Shown here: piece after piece, positions 21,108-29,859 of the stretch
Position numbering within the stretch: the stretch's first letter is position 1
Layout: each line of letters opens with the position of its first letter
NCBI GenBank assembly: GCA_003149635.1
Contig: QCWI01000005.1
Location: 227,032-291,031, forward strand
DNA: 64,000 nt
Source of the DNA: Fluviicola sp. XM-24bin1
GTDB lineage: Bacteria > Bacteroidota > Bacteroidia > Flavobacteriales_D > Crocinitomicaceae
Direction of reading: 5' to 3'
Notes under the pieces: generated by a model
What the model was told of the DNA's origin: nothing
Database searches by the model: none
What the model saw: the letters and a program-made list of their open reading frames with translations, nothing else
Program-made: the position numbers and the translations under genes

Positions 21108-21437
21108 ATGAGCTTCAAGAATAGCACAGCGGAGAAAACAACAGTAACACGTGATACGATTGATTTAGAGGCATCAACGGATAACATTTACGAGTCTATT
21201 GTATTGTTGTCGAAGCGTTCCAACCAATTGAACGTTTCTTTGAAGGAAGAGCTTACGCAGAAATTGCAAGAGTTCGCGTCTACTACAGACAATCTGGAAG
21301 AAATTTTTGAGAACCGTGAGCAAATCGAAATTTCACGTTTCTACGAGCGTCTACCAAAACCAGTAGCAATCGCTATTGAAGAGTTGTTGGAGGATAAGAT
21401 TTACGTTCGTAATCCAGAAGCAGGAGAAGAAAAGTAA
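21108..21437 (+). CDS. rpoZ: DNA-directed RNA polymerase subunit omega
   Basis: A 109-residue omega subunit in the Bacteroidota form (DNIYESIVLLSKRSNQLN.. and a Glu-rich tail). It has weak similarity to E. coli omega; the call rests on length, the N-terminal SIVLLSKRSNQ helix and its conserved place between bamD and coaBC. Confidence 0.85.
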   Translation: MSFKNSTAEKTTVTRDTIDLEASTDNIYESIVLLSKRSNQLNVSLKEELTQKLQEFASTTDNLEEIFENREQIEISRFYERLPKPVAIAIEELLEDKIYVRNPEAGEEK

Positions 21438-21439
21438 AC

Positions 21440-22645
21440 ATGCGAGGTAAACGCGTCCTTCTCGGAATTACCGGAGGAATTGCGGCTTACAAAATCGCGT
21501 TCCTGATACGCTTATTGAAAAAGAATGGGGCAGAAGTCAAAGTAATTATGACTCCTGCCTCTTGTGATTTTATAAGCCCCCTTGTTGTATCTACACTTTC
21601 TGGAAATGCCGTTGGAATTGAATTCTGGAATAAGAAGGACGGAACCTGGAACAATCACGTTGAATACGGTCTTTGGGCCGATGTCATGGTCATTGCACCG
21701 CTTACTGCTAATACGTTGAGCAAAATGGCGAATGGCGCGTGTGATAATTTATTGTTGGCGACTTGGCTCTCCATGAAATCGAATACGATGGTGGCCCCAG
21801 CGATGGATCTAGACATGTATGCACATCCATCCACAAAAGAAAATCTTGAACGTTTGGAATCGTTTGGAGTGGATATCATTCCTGCAACTTCGGGTGAATT
21901 GGCTTCAGGATTGGAAGGAGAAGGCCGTATGGCAGAGCCTGAATCGATTTCAGATGCCATTCAAAACTACTTCGATCGCCAATTGGAACCTTGGTTCGTT
22001 AGTAAGAAAGCTGTCATCACAGCAGGCCCAACGTATGAAGCGATCGATCCGGTGCGTTTTATCGGAAATCACAGCAGTGGGAAAATGGGAATTGCTTTGG
22101 CGCAAAATCTCGCAGACCGAGGAATGCAAGTACAACTCGTTCTTGGGCCAACGAAAGAAGGTATCGATCACGAACGCATTGAAGTGATCCGTGTATCCAG
22201 TGCTAACGAAATGTTGGAGGCCGTTCAGAATCGTTGGAACGATGCCGATATAGGTATTTTCTCAGCAGCTGTGGCTGATTATCGTCCTGCGGTGAAGGCA
22301 GATCAGAAGATCAAGAAATCAGAGGATGCATTACAGATCGAATTGGTGAAAAACCCTGATATCTTGCTATGGGCGGGCGAAAACAAGAAGGAGGATCAAC
22401 TCTTGGTCGGATTCGCTTTAGAAACAGAGAATTTGCTTGAAAACGGGCGTAAAAAGCTTGAGAAAAAGCATTTGAATTGCATCGTCCTCAATACGCTGCA
22501 GGATAGTGGCGCAGGATTTGGTGTTGACACAAACAAAATAAGTATTTTAGATAACCACAATAATCTGCAGGAATTTGAGTTAAAATCAAAGACCGAAGTA
22601 GCCGCAGACATTGTGGATTACGTTAAAAACTACACGACAAAATGA
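21440..22645 (+). CDS. coaBC: Bifunctional phosphopantothenoylcysteine decarboxylase / phosphopantothenate-cysteine ligase
   Basis: 401 residues; it carries out two consecutive steps of coenzyme A synthesis. The CoaC half is a flavoprotein with the active-site region HVEYGLWADVMVIAPLTANTLSKMANG. The CoaB half starts near residue 185 (VITAGPTYEAIDPVRFIGNHSSGKMG) and contains VKNPDILLW. It begins 2 nt after rpoZ and overlaps the following gene by 4 nt. Confidence 0.96.
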   Translation: MRGKRVLLGITGGIAAYKIAFLIRLLKKNGAEVKVIMTPASCDFISPLVVSTLSGNAVGIEFWNKKDGTWNNHVEYGLWADVMVIAPLTANTLSKMANGACDNLLLATWLSMKSNTMVAPAMDLDMYAHPSTKENLERLESFGVDIIPATSGELASGLEGEGRMAEPESISDAIQNYFDRQLEPWFVSKKAVITAGPTYEAIDPVRFIGNHSSGKMGIALAQNLADRGMQVQLVLGPTKEGIDHERIEVIRVSSANEMLEAVQNRWNDADIGIFSAAVADYRPAVKADQKIKKSEDALQIELVKNPDILLWAGENKKEDQLLVGFALETENLLENGRKKLEKKHLNCIVLNTLQDSGAGFGVDTNKISILDNHNNLQEFELKSKTEVAADIVDYVKNYTTK

Positions 22646-23553
22646 GAATACTGAGTGTATTTGCCGCATTTATGCTGAGTTTGGGAGTTGCTCAAGCGCA
22701 GGAATTGAACTGTCAAGTATCGATTATCACGGATGTCAATCTCGACATTACTACCGTGGAACAAGACATTTTCGATCAGTTGGAACAAACGGTGTTCGAA
22801 TTCATGAACAACAAAGCATGGACGCAGGACAAATTCGAAGTAGAGGAGCGCATCAACTGTAATTTGCAGATTCAGATTCGTGAGATCCCTTCAGAAGGAG
22901 TTTTCCGTGGATTCATTCAGGTGCAGTCGTCACGTCCAGCGTTCAATTCAAGCTACAACACAACATTATTCAATTTTCAAGATGACGACGTAACATTTGC
23001 TTACAGTCGTGATAACGTGCAGAACCTTGTTTATCGTCCTGGACAGTTTACCGATAACTTGAGTTCTATTCTCGCATTCTACGCATATTTCATCATCGGG
23101 ATGGATTATGATTCTTTCTCTTTGAACGGAGGAACTCCATACTTTGTTAAAGCGCAGCAAGTGGTATCGGATGCTCAGAATTCCGGAGCGGAAGGTTGGA
23201 GATCGAATGAGCAAGGGAAGCAAAACCGCTTCTGGTTGGTAGATAACATCTTGCAAGAGTTGTTCTCACCACTGCGTCAGTGCAATTACGAGTACCACCG
23301 AAAAGGCATTGACAATTTGCATGAAGACAGAGTGGCTTCGCGAAAAGCGATCTATACTGCGATGAATAAATTGGTGAAGGTGGTGGCAACGCGTCCGAAC
23401 TCGGTAAACCTCATCAACTTTGTGCAGGCGAAATCGAACGAATTGAAGAACATGTATGAAGATGCAGAAATGAAGGAGAAAAACGAGATCGTGGGACTCC
23501 TGAAACGCATCGATCCAGCCAATTCATCCAGATACCAAGAGATTCTCAACTAA
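22642..23553 (+). CDS. DUF4835 family periplasmic protein (PorD-like)
   Basis: 303 residues with a signal peptide (MRILSVFAAFMLSLGVAQAQ). The family is recognised by ELNCQVSI near the N-terminus and FYAYFIIGMDYDSFSLNGG in the middle. It sits between coaBC and recN as in many Bacteroidota. Some annotations call this family PorD of the type IX secretion system; I recall this but cannot verify it. The role is therefore tentative. Confidence 0.8.
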   Translation: MRILSVFAAFMLSLGVAQAQELNCQVSIITDVNLDITTVEQDIFDQLEQTVFEFMNNKAWTQDKFEVEERINCNLQIQIREIPSEGVFRGFIQVQSSRPAFNSSYNTTLFNFQDDDVTFAYSRDNVQNLVYRPGQFTDNLSSILAFYAYFIIGMDYDSFSLNGGTPYFVKAQQVVSDAQNSGAEGWRSNEQGKQNRFWLVDNILQELFSPLRQCNYEYHRKGIDNLHEDRVASRKAIYTAMNKLVKVVATRPNSVNLINFVQAKSNELKNMYEDAEMKEKNEIVGLLKRIDPANSSRYQEILN

Positions 23554-25203
23554 ATGATACGATCCCTGCGCATCGACAATTTTGCGCTTATTGAGCAAGC
23601 TCAAATACGTTTTCAAAGCGGTTTCACCGTTATCACGGGAGAAACGGGATCTGGTAAATCCATTCTACTCAATGCCCTGCAGCTGATTTTGGGCGAACGT
23701 GCCAATTTTCAAGTGATTGGAACTTCCCGAGACAAATCCGTCGTAGAAGCGGAAATCGATATTCAGAACTTTGATCTCAAGGCTTTTTTCGAAATAAACG
23801 AGTTGGATTATTTCGACACGACCATCGTTCGAAGAGAGATATACAAACAAGGACGCTCTAGAGCCTTTATCAATGATATTCCGGTTCAATTGAACGTGCT
23901 GAAGCAATTCTCATCCAAATTGATTTACATTCATTCTCAGTACAATACACTGGAATTGAAGGATAAAGAATATCAATTGCGTTTGTTGGATGTGCTTTCT
24001 GTAAACTTGGAAGCCAGAGAGTTGTACGGTAAGAAATACCGATCACATCAGGAGAACAAAAAGTCTTTAACGGATCTTCAAGAGCGATATGCTGAAGCAT
24101 CACAGAAACAAGATTACAATTCATTCCAGTTGGAGGAAATTCAGTCTCTGCAGCTCGATTCCACAGATTTTGAGCAGATTCAATCCAAGTTGAACTCCGC
24201 AGAAAATGCACAGGATGTGCAAGCAGCCTACGCTTCGATTGTAGAGGCGATCGACGGTGAGTCTGGGATGGATGACCTTCTAAATCGCTTGCTCTCCATG
24301 GGATTGCAGGACGCGAAAGGGGATGAACGCTTGCAAGAGTTTAAATCGCGATTGGAAAGTGTGCGTATCGAATTGAAGGACATTAGTAGTGATGCGCAAT
24401 CGGGTTCCGAAGCGGAAGATTTAGATCCTGAGCAATTGGCCGAGTTTGCTGAAAAGATGGATGCTTTTAATAAGGTATTGTTCAAGCATCGATTGCAGAA
24501 TCAAGAGCAGTTACTGGAATTACAGTCTGAACTGACGGGATCTTCTGAAAGTTTGGATGCGCTGAAATCTCAAGTAGAGGAATTGGAAGCGACGATTGCT
24601 CAAGAGGAATCCGAATTGAGAAAAAGAGCCAAGGAATTGCACGCGCATCGATTGAAGAATGCACCGAAAATTTCAGAATCTATTCGCGTTTCTTTGGATG
24701 CCTTGAAGCTTCCAGATACAGTTTTAGAATTTCAATTGATACAATCGGAGGAACTTTCCAAATGGGGAAGTTCTCAATTGGAGATTTTATTCAGCCCAAA
24801 TAAAGGCATTCCAGCCGTTCCAATTCATTCCGCGGCGAGTGGAGGTGAGTTGTCCCGTGTGATGTTAGCCTTGCAAAACCTGATGTCGAAGAAGGAGCAA
24901 CTACAAACGGTATTGTTTGATGAAATCGATACAGGAGTTTCTGGAGACGTCGCCCAAAAAATGGGGCAACTTTTAAAAGATATGGGGGAGAGCATGCAGG
25001 TGATCGCAATTACCCATTTGCCTCAGGTGGCTGCAAAAGGCGGACAACACCTTTCCGTTCGAAAAGAAGCGATCAACGATGTAACGCGCACCTTCATCCA
25101 AGAATTGGACGACAAAGAGCGATTACTAGAAACTGCACGACTCATGAGCGGAGATCAAATCAACGAAGCGGCACTCGAAAACGCACGCGCTTTAATGTCC
25201 TAA
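23554..25203 (+). CDS. recN: DNA repair protein RecN
   Basis: A 549-residue SMC-like ATPase of double-strand break repair. Walker A is GETGSGKSIL near residue 31, a long coiled coil fills the middle (about 150-380), then come the ABC signature SGGELSRVMLA and Walker B VLFDEIDTGVSG, with ITHLPQVAA. The stop overlaps the start of the next gene by one base. Confidence 0.96.
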   Translation: MIRSLRIDNFALIEQAQIRFQSGFTVITGETGSGKSILLNALQLILGERANFQVIGTSRDKSVVEAEIDIQNFDLKAFFEINELDYFDTTIVRREIYKQGRSRAFINDIPVQLNVLKQFSSKLIYIHSQYNTLELKDKEYQLRLLDVLSVNLEARELYGKKYRSHQENKKSLTDLQERYAEASQKQDYNSFQLEEIQSLQLDSTDFEQIQSKLNSAENAQDVQAAYASIVEAIDGESGMDDLLNRLLSMGLQDAKGDERLQEFKSRLESVRIELKDISSDAQSGSEAEDLDPEQLAEFAEKMDAFNKVLFKHRLQNQEQLLELQSELTGSSESLDALKSQVEELEATIAQEESELRKRAKELHAHRLKNAPKISESIRVSLDALKLPDTVLEFQLIQSEELSKWGSSQLEILFSPNKGIPAVPIHSAASGGELSRVMLALQNLMSKKEQLQTVLFDEIDTGVSGDVAQKMGQLLKDMGESMQVIAITHLPQVAAKGGQHLSVRKEAINDVTRTFIQELDDKERLLETARLMSGDQINEAALENARALMS

Positions 25204-26138
25204 TGAAACTGCAGCTAGATTTCGATGTACCCCAATCTTCCGTTGAACTGAAACACGGAGATAAGCTACTGTTATTGGGCAGCTGTTTCTCAGACTCACT
25301 GGCTCCAAAGTTTGAAAATGCCGGTTTCGAAGTGTGCAGCAATCCTTTGGGAACATTATTCCATCCACATGCTATTGAGAATGTTGTTTTGGATGCGTTG
25401 AACGAGAATTTCGCGGCAGAGGCAGTTGTACATGGTGATGTTTGGCTGGATTGGCGTGCTTCGAGCAAGATCTTCGGTTACTCTGAGGATGAATTACGTC
25501 GAAATGTAGCCCATGCATTAAAAGAGCTTAAAAATGCCATTCGAACGGCAAAGGTCATTGTGATTACCTTCGGAACAACTCTCGGTTATATTCACGAAAA
25601 TGCTGGTTTCGTTGGGAATTGTCACAAACAACCGCAACGAGAATTCTTATTGAGGAAGGATAGTGTAGAATCCATTACTAGTGCTTGGCAGTATGTGGTA
25701 GAGAATATTCGTGCGGTCAATCCGAAAGTACAATTTGTATTCACGGTGAGCCCGGTTCGACACAAGAAAGACGGTCTCGTTGAAAACAATCGAAGCAAAG
25801 CACCTTTGATTCTAGCTTGCGCCGAATTGGAAGAATACGGTGATTACTTCCCGTCGTACGAAATCGTTACAGACGTTTTAAGAGATTACAGATTCTTCAA
25901 GAATGACCTAGTACACCCCAATGATGACGCCATCGATGTCGTATGGGATTATGCCAGACAGTTCTTCTTTTCGGCTGAAACACAAGCTCTCACCAAGGAA
26001 GTAGAGGCATTGAATCAGATGCGCAACCATCGTTCTCTTCATCCAAATTCTGAGGCAACGAAAGCGTTTGAGCAAAATCTAGATCGAAAATTGACCGAAT
26101 TTAAGCGGAATCACTCGGAGGTATATTGGAAGGCCTGA
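25203..26138 (+). CDS. GSCFA domain protein
   Basis: 311 residues with LLLLGSCFSDSLAPKF near the N-terminus, which is the GSCFA family signature, and later NDLVHPNDDAIDVVW. The fold is GDSL/SGNH-like, with Ser in GSCFS and an Asp/His pair near the C-terminus (VHPND), suggesting an esterase or acyl-transferase. The true substrate is not known. It is the last gene of the plus-strand cluster. Confidence 0.85.
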   Translation: MKLQLDFDVPQSSVELKHGDKLLLLGSCFSDSLAPKFENAGFEVCSNPLGTLFHPHAIENVVLDALNENFAAEAVVHGDVWLDWRASSKIFGYSEDELRRNVAHALKELKNAIRTAKVIVITFGTTLGYIHENAGFVGNCHKQPQREFLLRKDSVESITSAWQYVVENIRAVNPKVQFVFTVSPVRHKKDGLVENNRSKAPLILACAELEEYGDYFPSYEIVTDVLRDYRFFKNDLVHPNDDAIDVVWDYARQFFFSAETQALTKEVEALNQMRNHRSLHPNSEATKAFEQNLDRKLTEFKRNHSEVYWKA

Positions 26139-26157
26139 GTTCTTTAATTATTGAACT

Positions 26158-26319
26158 CTAGTCTAAATAAAAGAAATCGTCAGGATAATTGAAATCGTTG
26201 CAGTCCCTTGCATATCCAACGGCTATAGTTGAAAAGAATAGTTCACCACCACGTCCATTTTTCGGGCTCGCTGAAAGTGAATAGAATCGTTTGGAATCAA
26301 TTGATTCAATCCAGACTCT
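26158..26319 (-). pseudogene. Possible 3' remnant of a lost gene
   Basis: An open frame of 53 codons ends in TAG at 26158-26160 and reads like a protein tail (..IESIDSKRFYSLSASPK.., ..GYARDCNDFNYPDDFFYLD). It has no start codon and is closed upstream by an in-frame TGA. The rest of the 292-nt gap shows only the terminator at 26344-26384. I do not recognise the family; chance is a real alternative. Confidence 0.3.
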
Positions 26320-26343
26320 TGCCTGTCAACGTCATTAATTCCC

Positions 26344-26384
26344 TATAAAGAAAAGCCGAATATCGATTTCTCGAAACTCGGCTT
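26344..26384 (-). terminator. Intrinsic terminator of the 26431-27861 gene
   Basis: On the minus strand AAGCCGA (26384-26378) pairs with TCGGCTT (26359-26353), followed by a T-rich tail. It lies about 45 nt beyond the stop of the minus-strand gene. Confidence 0.75.
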
Positions 26385-26430
26385 GTCCTTAAGTTTAGCT
26401 AGTTTTAGTAGTCGTAGTAGTGCTAAAATT

Positions 26431-27861
26431 TTATTGCGGAAGTGTCAATACCGTTCCTGCGTAAACGTTGTCTTCTCCGCGCTCAGGATTCATAATTGTC
26501 ACTTTCCAGATATAACTTTTTTCCAATGGAACCAATGATCCAGATCGCTGATCAATCCCGTCCCAACCTTCAGAAGCATCAGACGTTTCGAACAAAGTGT
26601 GCCCGTCGTTTGGATCTACGATGATCAATTTGAATGCTACGTTTCGTTCTGTCAATCCGTAAGGCATAAATGTGTTCGTTGAACGATCGCTACCTGTAGG
26701 GTAGAAGGCGTTTACGGCCATCAAATTGTAATCTTCCGTAACGTTCACCGGCTTTTCAACCGTGTGAGAACAGCCATTTTCGTTGGTTACTGTTAATTTC
26801 ACCAAGTGCAATCCAGCATCGTAGAAATGCAATCCAACTTGCGCACCTGAAACGGTTCCGTTTTCGTACTCCCACTTGTAAGAAGAAGCAGATGTTGTCG
26901 AACGAACTTCAATTGTCGGCAATCCATTCAAGTATTTCTGAGAGAGGTCAACAAAATCGATATCTACTGTTGGTGCCTGACTCACAACGAACGTTGTTTT
27001 CTCTTTAAAACGGTTGTTTCTCAAGTATCCTACCTTATAAGTCCCAGCTACGCTAGGGTTCAGGTTCGTCACTTGATTCTCACGACCTACCCAATTCAAT
27101 CCGTTCGGATACATAATCACGATTGGATATTCATTTTCGTTTTGAATTTGAATTGTTGATCCTTCACAAACCGTTTCTGGAATAGCCGGAGCAATAAACT
27201 TCCAGGCAGTTGTTGTCGCTGGATTTGGATCGTTCGTAGTTGTTCCCTTAATTGTGGTAGACCCTGAGTTGCTGTGGGTATTTGTATTCGATTGTGTATT
27301 ATTCGAAATCTGGGATGAATTTCCTTGATTCGAATTTCCTTGATTCGACGTTGTTGCATTCCCGGATTCATTTCCGCTTGCATTCGAATTTTGGTTGTTC
27401 GCATTTACGTCATTAGAAGCAGTTACGTTTCCGTTGTTGTCCACCGTAGTATTGCTAGATGCGTTTGCGGTAGCATTGTTCGCATGCTGATTCGACTTGT
27501 TTGAAACCGTTTGACCATGCTCAACGCGTGCCGTATCGTTTTCAGATGGTGTCTCGTTATCGCCAGAATTCCAAAGAATTGCTGTTGTAAGAGCAGCGGC
27601 TCCAAAGATTGCAGCGGCGTAATACCATTTATTAAATCCACCTTTAGCGCCTTTCTCAAGACGTTTGTTCATGGCATCCCATGCAGCTGGATTATAAGCG
27701 TATTCGTTCGCATTCAATCCTTCCTTCATCTTGTCTTCGAAAGATGGAGTAGAAGCGGTAGCGTCCAAACGAGATTGCATAGCAGTCCATGCAGCGCTGT
27801 CGTAAGGCATCTCGAAATTTTCGAGGCTTTGCTTCAGATTGTTTTCAAATGCGTCTTTCAT
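26431..27861 (-). CDS. Membrane protein partner of an ECF sigma factor, with PKD-like and CHU_C-like domains
   Basis: 476 residues. Two copies of an Ala-Trp motif lie in the cytosolic part (EMPYDSAAWTAMQSRLD at about 17-33, EYAYNPAAWDAMNKRLE at about 53-69), then one transmembrane segment (79-97). A linker of about 105 residues is almost only N, S, T and Q, followed by a PKD/Ig-like domain (about 330-375) and a C-terminal module like the gliding-associated CHU_C domain (FYPTGSDRSTNTF.., GWDGIDQRSGSLV). It lies 69 nt after an ECF sigma gene on the same strand, so anti-sigma or signal sensing is the likely role; this is inference. Confidence 0.65.
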   Translation of the reverse strand: MKDAFENNLKQSLENFEMPYDSAAWTAMQSRLDATASTPSFEDKMKEGLNANEYAYNPAAWDAMNKRLEKGAKGGFNKWYYAAAIFGAAALTTAILWNSGDNETPSENDTARVEHGQTVSNKSNQHANNATANASSNTTVDNNGNVTASNDVNANNQNSNASGNESGNATTSNQGNSNQGNSSQISNNTQSNTNTHSNSGSTTIKGTTTNDPNPATTTAWKFIAPAIPETVCEGSTIQIQNENEYPIVIMYPNGLNWVGRENQVTNLNPSVAGTYKVGYLRNNRFKEKTTFVVSQAPTVDIDFVDLSQKYLNGLPTIEVRSTTSASSYKWEYENGTVSGAQVGLHFYDAGLHLVKLTVTNENGCSHTVEKPVNVTEDYNLMAVNAFYPTGSDRSTNTFMPYGLTERNVAFKLIIVDPNDGHTLFETSDASEGWDGIDQRSGSLVPLEKSYIWKVTIMNPERGEDNVYAGTVLTLPQ

Positions 27862-27930
27862 TCTATTCTTTCAAACTTTCACTACGCATTTCGATCGGAT
27901 CGAGATAGTAGCGTTAGTCGTTTAGTTGTC

Positions 27931-28500
27931 TTACTCTACATTCTGAAATTTCTCTTTCAGAATCTTTTGCAAATTCATTTTTGCCTTAGCCAAATTAGAT
28001 TTTGAGGTTCCTTCGCTGATGTTTAGTATTTCAGCGATCTCCTTGTGTGTGTATTCTTCCATCACATACAAGTTGAAAACGGCACGATACGCAGGGGACA
28101 ATTGTTGAATCGCTTCCATTGCCATTTCAGCGCGTATTTCCAATGCATCCGCTTCTTCTTGTTCTACAATGCGATCTTCTGAACCCAACTTGAAATCTTC
28201 ATCGTTGTCGGTGAGCATCGGATCTTTCTTTGATTTCCGGATTTGATCAATCGCCGTGTTGGCAATAATTCTACGCATCCATCCTTCAAAAGAACCTTTG
28301 TCGTCGAAACCTTCTAATTTGTCAAAGACCTTGATAAACCCTTCTTGGAGCATCTCTTCTGCCGAATCCCTGTCACGAGCGTATCTCATGCAGACTCCGA
28401 GCATCTTCCCATAAAAGAGGCGAAACAACTCTTCTTGTGCCCGGCGTTCTTGCCGAATGCACCCCGAGATGATTTCCTTTAAATGTTCTTTGTTCTCCAC
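27931..28500 (-). CDS. RNA polymerase ECF-type sigma factor
   Basis: A 189-residue sigma-70 family factor: region 2 with EELFRLFYGKMLGVCMRYARDRDSAEEMLQEGFIKVF and SFEGWMRRIIANTAIDQIRK; region 4 with YRAVFNLYVMEEYTHKEIAEILNISEGTSKSNL. It is the first gene of a two-gene unit with the PKD-containing membrane protein. A weak -7-like CAAAAATA (complement TATTTTTG) lies at 28583-28590. Confidence 0.93.
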   Translation of the reverse strand: MENKEHLKEIISGCIRQERRAQEELFRLFYGKMLGVCMRYARDRDSAEEMLQEGFIKVFDKLEGFDDKGSFEGWMRRIIANTAIDQIRKSKKDPMLTDNDEDFKLGSEDRIVEQEEADALEIRAEMAMEAIQQLSPAYRAVFNLYVMEEYTHKEIAEILNISEGTSKSNLAKAKMNLQKILKEKFQNVE

Positions 28501-28660
28501 ATTGTTATCGTTGGTTAGACGTGTGCTTTTTTAAGCGGTTGCTTTTTAGAGGTAAATAATTTTCTCAGCGCCAAAAAATAGTCAAAAATAGAACTGATTC
28601 TCTCAACTTTATATTAATTTCGTGGCTTTCGCAAAGTATATAAAGAACAAACAAAATAAC

Positions 28661-29602
28661 ATGAAAGTAACTGTAGTTGGTGCTGGAAACGTTGGGGCAA
28701 CTTGTGCTGATGTTTTGGCGCACCGAGAAATCGCGAACGAGATCGTACTTCTTGATATCAAGGAAGGTTTCGCAGAAGGAAAAGCATTGGACATTTGGGA
28801 GACCTCTCCAATCAACCTTTACGATTCAAGAACAGTAGGTTCGACTAACGATTATTCTAAAACGGCAGGATCAGACGTTGTTGTAATTACATCTGGTCTT
28901 CCAAGAAAACCGGGTATGTCTCGCGACGATTTGATCGCTACAAACGCGGGAATCGTAAAACAAGTTACTGAGAATGTAGTGAAGCACTCACCAGATGCGA
29001 AAATCATCTGTGTATCGAATCCATTGGACGTTATGACGTACTGTGCTTACTTGACAGCACAAATCGATCCTAGCCGTGTATTCGGAATGGCGGGTGTATT
29101 GGATACGGCGCGTTACCGTTCGTTTCTTGCATTGGAATTGAATGTTTCACCTAAAGATATCCAAGCGGTATTGATGGGAGGTCACGGAGATACAATGGTG
29201 CCACTTCCACGTTACACAACTGTTGGAGGAATTCCTGTAACTGAGTTGATCGCTGAGGACAAATTGAATGAAATCATCGAACGTACGAAGTTTGGTGGTG
29301 GAGAAATCGTGAAATTGCTAGGAACATCTGCATGGTATGCTCCGGGAGCTGCTGCAGCGCAAATGGTTGAAGCAATTGTTCGCGATCAAAAACGTGTATT
29401 CCCAGTTTGTGCATGGTTGCAAGGAGAATACGGGATGAACGATATCTACCTTGGAGTTCCAGTAATTCTAGGGAAAAACGGAATCGAGCGTATCATTGAG
29501 TTGGATTTGAACGACGATGAAAAAGCATTGTTGGAAGAATCAGCAACTGCCGTTCGTAACGTAATGAGCGTTTTGGATAACATGAATGCGCAAGAAGCGT
29601 AA
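28661..29602 (+). CDS. mdh: Malate dehydrogenase
   Basis: An NAD-dependent LDH/MDH-superfamily enzyme of the TCA cycle, 313 residues from the ATG at 28661 (the upstream GTG at 28622 adds a non-conserved stretch). VVGAGNVGATCA is the NAD-binding loop, TSGLPRKPGMSRDDL the substrate loop with the Arg expected for malate, and GGHGDTMVPL holds the catalytic His. An intrinsic terminator follows. Confidence 0.96.
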   Translation: MKVTVVGAGNVGATCADVLAHREIANEIVLLDIKEGFAEGKALDIWETSPINLYDSRTVGSTNDYSKTAGSDVVVITSGLPRKPGMSRDDLIATNAGIVKQVTENVVKHSPDAKIICVSNPLDVMTYCAYLTAQIDPSRVFGMAGVLDTARYRSFLALELNVSPKDIQAVLMGGHGDTMVPLPRYTTVGGIPVTELIAEDKLNEIIERTKFGGGEIVKLLGTSAWYAPGAAAAQMVEAIVRDQKRVFPVCAWLQGEYGMNDIYLGVPVILGKNGIERIIELDLNDDEKALLEESATAVRNVMSVLDNMNAQEA

Positions 29603-29624
29603 GCGTTAACAAGATAATTTCAAG

Positions 29625-29664
29625 AAGGCCGCGTCTCGACAAGCTCGACGACCGGCCTTTTTTA
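29625..29664 (+). terminator. Intrinsic terminator of mdh with repeat-like loop
   Basis: AAGGCCG (29625-29631) pairs with CGGCCTT (29653-29659), followed by TTTTTT. The loop contains GTCTCGACAAGCTCGACGAC, itself palindromic and similar in style to the family B loops elsewhere. Confidence 0.8.
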
Positions 29665-29675
29665 TTTGGTGGAAT

Positions 29676-29767
29676 CTCCCTGTCCCCTTGAGGGGACTAC
29701 AGGGGTGACAAAGTACGAAGAAGTCACCCCTCTTTGATTCTCCCCTCAAGGGGAGAGGGAAACTATC
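29676..29767. repeat. Palindromic intergenic repeat, family A, rearranged copy
   Basis: Contains CCCCTTGAGGGG with AGGGGTGACA, then GTCACCCCTCTTTGATTCTC (29723 onward) and CCCCTCAAGGGGAG. The two halves are the same motifs as at 4555-4640 but in a different arrangement. The remaining gap up to 29859 has no gene; TAATTTTG at 29820-29827 could be a -7 box for the next gene. Confidence 0.7.
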
Positions 29768-29859
29768 CTCCCACATTGTTCTTCAGGCAGAAAAGAGACA
29801 TTTAATCAACAACAGGCATTAATTTTGTGTAATATCTACAAGTCGCGCATCTATAAAGT

